Below, one piece after another: positions 7,327 through 9,421 of a stretch of DNA of 9,421 bases; within the stretch, counting starts at the first letter, position 1, and each line of letters starts with the position of its first letter. The position numbers and the translations under genes were made by a program. A model generated the notes under the pieces. The model was not told the DNA's origin. It did no database searches and saw only the letters and a program-made list of their open reading frames with translations. Origin of the DNA: Lentisphaeria bacterium (GTDB taxonomy: Bacteria > Verrucomicrobiota > Lentisphaeria > Oligosphaerales > PUNB01); NCBI GenBank assembly GCA_007133055.1, contig SLNM01000157.1, positions 1 through 9,421 on the forward strand, written 5' to 3'.

Positions 7327-7782
7327 ATGAGATTTGTCTGCCTCCCAACCACATTGATTCTGATCGGCCTAATGATCGTTTCCCCAGGAGCAAACTCGGA
7401 AACCGGCATGGCCGGCATGAAGTTTTCCGATTTCCGCACGCGCAGCCGAGACGATGAGCAAGGTATGAGCTGGGAGCTGGCGGGCGAGGAGGCGGAATAC
7501 CGGGAGACGATGATCGAAATAGCCGGCCTGCATTTGCAATTGAAGTCGGAGGAGGGTATAACCGATATCACATCACCAACCTGCACTCTGGACCGTAGCA
7601 ACAATATCGGACGAAGCCCGGCTACCGTGCGCGCGGTCGGAGAAAATATGACCATGCAGGGGCGTGGCTACCACTTTCTGCTAAACCAGCATAGGCTCTA
7701 CCTGCACAGTGAAGTAACAATGGTTATCCGACACCGCGAAACTTCGCTGTTTCCCGAGCCCCAAGTCGGAGCGGATGAATAA
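7327..7782 (+). CDS. lptC: LptC-like LPS export protein
   Basis: A 151-residue protein with an N-terminal hydrophobic segment (residues 5-19) that is either a signal peptide or, as in LptC generally, a membrane anchor. A beta-rich domain follows. Segments MSWELAGEEAEY (47-58), IEIAGLHLQL (63-72) and VGENMTMQGRGYHFLLNQHRLYL (104-126) fit the LptC/OstA pattern in which a short strand set repeats the GxxxxxxxxxxxL layout. LptC sits at the inner-membrane LptBFG complex and passes LPS to the periplasmic bridge protein LptA. Similarity to E. coli LptC is weak, so the call leans on the signal sequence, the strand pattern and its place between kdsC and lptA, the usual order. No strong ribosome site is seen. 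Confidence 0.75.
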   Translation: MRFVCLPTTLILIGLMIVSPGANSETGMAGMKFSDFRTRSRDDEQGMSWELAGEEAEYRETMIEIAGLHLQLKSEEGITDITSPTCTLDRSNNIGRSPATVRAVGENMTMQGRGYHFLLNQHRLYLHSEVTMVIRHRETSLFPEPQVGADE

Positions 7783-7812
7783 ATTGCAATTATGTCAACA
7801 AGGCTGAAGACC

Positions 7813-8358
7813 ATGAACAAGCAAGCGTTATTTTCATCACCCATTTTTTTTGCGCGATCCGTGCCGCGGGCGGCAGGCTGCCTGGGATTGCTGGCGCTGG
7901 CCGCCACCATCATCCTGGCAACGGCCGAACCACAGGAAAACCAGGAGGACGACGCTCCCATAGTCGCTTTGCATCAGACGGAAATTACCGCTGACAAAGG
8001 CAGCATAGACTTTCGTAGCGGAGTCACTGTCTTTGAAGGAAATGTCCGGGTAATCGACCGGGATGTCTCGATCACCTCCGATCAGTTGCAGGTGCAACTG
8101 GATCAGGAAAACCAGATCACCACTCTTACCGCCATCGGCAACGTGGTGATTCGGCAGCCTGCGCAAAACCGGGTGGCCTACTGCGAACATGCCTTGTACA
8201 CGGTGGCAACCCGCACCATGGTGCTCACCGAAAACCCCCGTCTTCAAGTAGGCTCCAGCATACTTGAAGACGCCGATAAAATTATCTATAATATGGACAG
8301 CGAAACCATCGCCACCGAGGGCAGTAGAACCAGAATAACCATACCCTCAGCTCAGTAG
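7813..8358 (+). CDS. lptA: LPS transport periplasmic protein LptA (OstA domain)
   Basis: Periplasmic bridge protein that carries LPS from LptC to the outer-membrane LptD. The chosen ATG gives 181 residues and has AAGG 9 bases upstream; an ATG at 7792 would add 7 residues and lacks a site. Residues 1-39 are a signal peptide with a hydrophobic core (GCLGLLALAATIILATA) after basic residues. The OstA-type beta-jellyroll follows: ITADKGSIDFRSGVTVFEGN (58-77), VSITSDQLQVQLDQE (85-99), LTAIGNVVI (105-113), AYCEHALYTVATRTMVLTENPRLQ (122-145) and ADKIIYNMDSETIATEG (154-170). These match the repeated 'damage, stack, strand' layout of LptA proteins. It lies directly between lptC and lptB. Confidence 0.9.
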   Translation: MNKQALFSSPIFFARSVPRAAGCLGLLALAATIILATAEPQENQEDDAPIVALHQTEITADKGSIDFRSGVTVFEGNVRVIDRDVSITSDQLQVQLDQENQITTLTAIGNVVIRQPAQNRVAYCEHALYTVATRTMVLTENPRLQVGSSILEDADKIIYNMDSETIATEGSRTRITIPSAQ

Positions 8359-8412
8359 CAAAGAGAAAACACCCAACTATAACTCCGACAAAAACAAAGA
8401 ATACGCGTGAAC

Positions 8413-9150
8413 ATGAACCAGGCAAACCCTCCATTGATGATGGCGGAGAATCTAGTCAAAGCCTATCGCGGCAAGCGGGTGGTCGACCGTGTCAACCTTA
8501 AAGTCAATGGTGGCGAGATCGTCGGACTGATAGGACCCAACGGTGCCGGTAAAACCACTACTTTCTATATGATGGTGGGATTGGAAACGCCGGATGCAGG
8601 ACGAATATATTTTAACGGCCAGGACGTTTCCTCCCTGCCAATGTATCAGCGCGCCAGGCACGGCATGGGATATCTCTCCCAGGAACCTTCGGTTTTTCGC
8701 AAGCTTACCGTAGCCGACAATATTATGGCGGTTCTGGAAACGCTCGACCTTAACCCCGGCCAGCGCATGCAGCGCCTCCGGGAGCTGCTCAATGAATTGC
8801 AGCTTAATGATTTGGCCGGACAAAAGGCGATGACGCTCAGCGGCGGCGAACGGCGACGCCTGGAAATTACCCGAGCACTGGCTATTGGCCCGCGATTCAT
8901 GCTCCTCGACGAACCGTTCAGCGGAGTCGACCCGATCAATGTCTACGAAGTCCAGAAAATTGTCGCCCACCTGCGCGACCTGGGACTGGGAGTGCTAATT
9001 ACCGACCATAGCGTGCGGGAAACACTGGCCATCGTTCAGAGAGCATACCTGATCTGCGAAGGACAGATACTATGCCAGGGAGACAGCGATTTCCTGATTA
9101 ACGACGAACAGGCCAGGCGGGTTTATCTCGGCCCGAGATTCACCGCCTGA
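8413..9150 (+). CDS. lptB: LPS export ABC transporter ATP-binding subunit LptB
   Basis: Cytoplasmic ATPase that powers LPS extraction by the LptBFGC complex. Counting from the GTG at 8407: Walker A GPNGAGKTT (43-51), Q-loop Gln92, signature LSGGERRRLE (144-153), Walker B FMLLDEPFSGVDPI (164-177; catalytic Glu169) and switch His201 in ITDHS. KAYRGKRVV near the N-terminus and the EPFSGVDP stretch are LptB hallmarks. Three starts are possible: GTG 8407, ATG 8413 and the ATG pair at 8437/8440; none has a clear ribosome site, and 8413 is taken because ATG is commoner and family alignment needs few extra residues. The 54-base gap after lptA is A-rich with no visible signal. In many bacteria rpoN follows lptB; here none does. 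Confidence 0.95.
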   Translation: MNQANPPLMMAENLVKAYRGKRVVDRVNLKVNGGEIVGLIGPNGAGKTTTFYMMVGLETPDAGRIYFNGQDVSSLPMYQRARHGMGYLSQEPSVFRKLTVADNIMAVLETLDLNPGQRMQRLRELLNELQLNDLAGQKAMTLSGGERRRLEITRALAIGPRFMLLDEPFSGVDPINVYEVQKIVAHLRDLGLGVLITDHSVRETLAIVQRAYLICEGQILCQGDSDFLINDEQARRVYLGPRFTA

Positions 9151-9211
9151 ATTAACATGAACACGCCCAAACTAGTACAGAGAATTGCGAAATGTGCGAA
9201 TCAAGCCAATT

Positions 9212-9235
9212 GTAGGGTGAGAATCTGTCTCGCCC
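9212..9235 (+). repeat. REP-like palindrome 1 (GTAG-headed)
   Basis: GTAG at 9212-9215 leads into arms GGGTGAGA (9215-9222) and TCTCGCCC (9228-9235), 8 pairs including one G-T, with loop ATCTG. A 5' GTAG foot on a short palindrome is the mark of REP sequences mobilised by REP-associated tyrosine transposases. Confidence 0.6.
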
Positions 9236-9251
9236 AGGCTCGATTCGCATT

Positions 9252-9275
9252 GGTCGACTCGGATAGTCGACCTAC
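9252..9275 (-). repeat. REP-like palindrome 2, inverted
   Basis: On the minus strand GTAG leads into perfect 8-bp arms GGTCGACT and AGTCGACC with loop ATCCG. Foot, stem length and loop copy those of the first palindrome while the stem sequence differs, so the two form a head-to-head BIME-like pair. Confidence 0.6.
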
Positions 9276-9312
9276 GAAAAGCACATTTCGCAATTCTCCA
9301 AAACCAGTACAT

Positions 9313-9318
9313 AAGGAG
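9313..9318 (+). promoter_or_regulatory. Strong ribosome binding site of hpf
   Basis: AAGGAG lies 8 bases before the ATG at 9327, the clearest ribosome site in the right half of the window. It fixes the hpf start and argues against the overlapping frame that begins at 9157. Confidence 0.8.
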
Positions 9319-9326
9319 AAAGAAAA

Positions 9327-9421
9327 ATGGACATTATTCTCAGCGCCCGACACATGCAGCTCACCGACGAATTGCGTCAGTATGCCGAGGAGAAATTTGC
9401 CGCCCTGACCGAGGAATACCA
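9327..9421 (+). CDS. hpf: Ribosome hibernation promoting factor, 3'-truncated by window edge
   Basis: The first 31 residues read MDIILSARHM, then QLTDELRQYAEEKFAALTEE. This matches the start of HPF/RaiA proteins: a beta strand with a S-(A/G)-R-H motif, then T-(D/E)-x-L-R-x-Y and a helix. These proteins bind the decoding region of the small ribosomal subunit in stationary phase and inactivate ribosomes by dimerising or blocking them. Whether this is the short or long form cannot be told because the gene continues past the window. hpf downstream of lptB is a widespread order, usually with rpoN between them. Confidence 0.88.
   Translation, partial: MDIILSARHMQLTDELRQYAEEKFAALTEEY

Larger units (their letters stand above)
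9180..9298. mobile_element. 119-bp non-coding inverted-repeat element (MITE-like) between lptB and hpf
   Basis: The ends are a perfect 18-bp inverted repeat: GAGAATTGCGAAATGTGC at 9180-9197 and its exact complement at 9281-9298. Inside are two REP-like hairpins (9212-9235 and 9252-9275). A further inverted pair, 9195-9207 with 9237-9249, matches at 12 of 13 bases and encloses the first hairpin. The rest of the gap 9151-9326 holds only short flanks and the hpf ribosome site. An open frame through the gap has no family resemblance and conflicts with hpf. No T-run follows any stem, so a simple terminator is unlikely. A non-autonomous mobile element or a structured leader of hpf are the two readings. 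Confidence 0.65.
9169..9310. repeat. Possible target-site duplications around the lptB-hpf element
   Basis: AAACTAGTAC at 9169-9178 and AAACCAGTAC at 9301-9310 agree at 9 of 10 bases in direct orientation, 1 and 2 bases outside the perfect inverted ends of the element. This is the arrangement expected for a target duplication, but one mismatch and the short length leave chance possible. Confidence 0.45.

Noticed and set aside
8367..8376. Short match to the array core (ACACCCAA) between lptA and lptB
   Set aside because: Only about ten bases in an A-rich gap with no further similarity to the 34-bp unit; chance is sufficient.
9212..9275. Rho-independent terminator pair after lptB
   Set aside because: Neither hairpin is followed by a T-run on either strand that would fit an intrinsic terminator.
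9180..9298. Integron attC-like site
   Set aside because: The inverted ends lack the RYYYAAC/GTTRRRY core pairs and no integrase or cassette gene is near.
9157..9408. 83-codon open frame starting after lptB
   Set aside because: It runs through the inverted-repeat element, resembles no family, and overlaps hpf out of frame; hpf has a strong ribosome site and clear homology.

Overview
The window is a plus-strand, gene-dense chromosomal segment from a Gram-negative-type (diderm) bacterium. It carries the late steps of heptose and Kdo synthesis and the LPS transport genes lptC-lptA-lptB. The sequence alone does not fix the taxon. A ClpC-type unfoldase, a metal-dependent type of KdsA, an lptB-hpf junction without rpoN and a four-helix-bundle (23S rRNA intervening-sequence family) gene beside degenerate short repeats would fit an uncultured PVC-, FCB- or similar lineage better than a typical gammaproteobacterium. 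That placement is inference.

Layout. Bases 2-2068: 3' part of a clpC-like gene whose N-terminal domain lies upstream of the window. 2148-2981: a membrane-anchored FHA-domain protein of unknown role. 2978-5388: hldA and a gmhB-kdsB fusion, joined to each other and to the FHA gene by ATGA stop/start overlaps. 5246-5954: an island with a 34-bp tandem repeat array, a four-helix-bundle protein gene (5425-5802), an inverted copy of the repeat core and three 13-bp tandem units just before kdsA. 5972-9150: kdsA-kdsC-lptC-lptA-lptB, tightly packed. 9151-9326: a non-coding gap with a 119-bp element made of perfect 18-bp inverted ends and two GTAG-headed REP-like hairpins. 9327-9421: start of a ribosome hibernation factor gene, cut by the window edge.

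How it works together. HldA phosphorylates heptose 7-phosphate and the GmhB domain removes the 7-phosphate. KdsA makes Kdo-8-phosphate, KdsC dephosphorylates it, and the KdsB domain activates Kdo as CMP-Kdo. Both branches feed the LPS inner core, and LptB, LptC and LptA carry finished LPS from the inner membrane across the periplasm. The isomerases (GmhA, KdsD), the heptose nucleotidyltransferase and LptF/G/D/E are not in this window.

Most unusual items: the one-polypeptide GmhB-KdsB fusion, its C-terminal tail written by a 34-bp repeat that changes frame each unit, the repeat-flanked four-helix-bundle insert that splits the Kdo genes, and the nested inverted-repeat/REP-like element between lptB and hpf.
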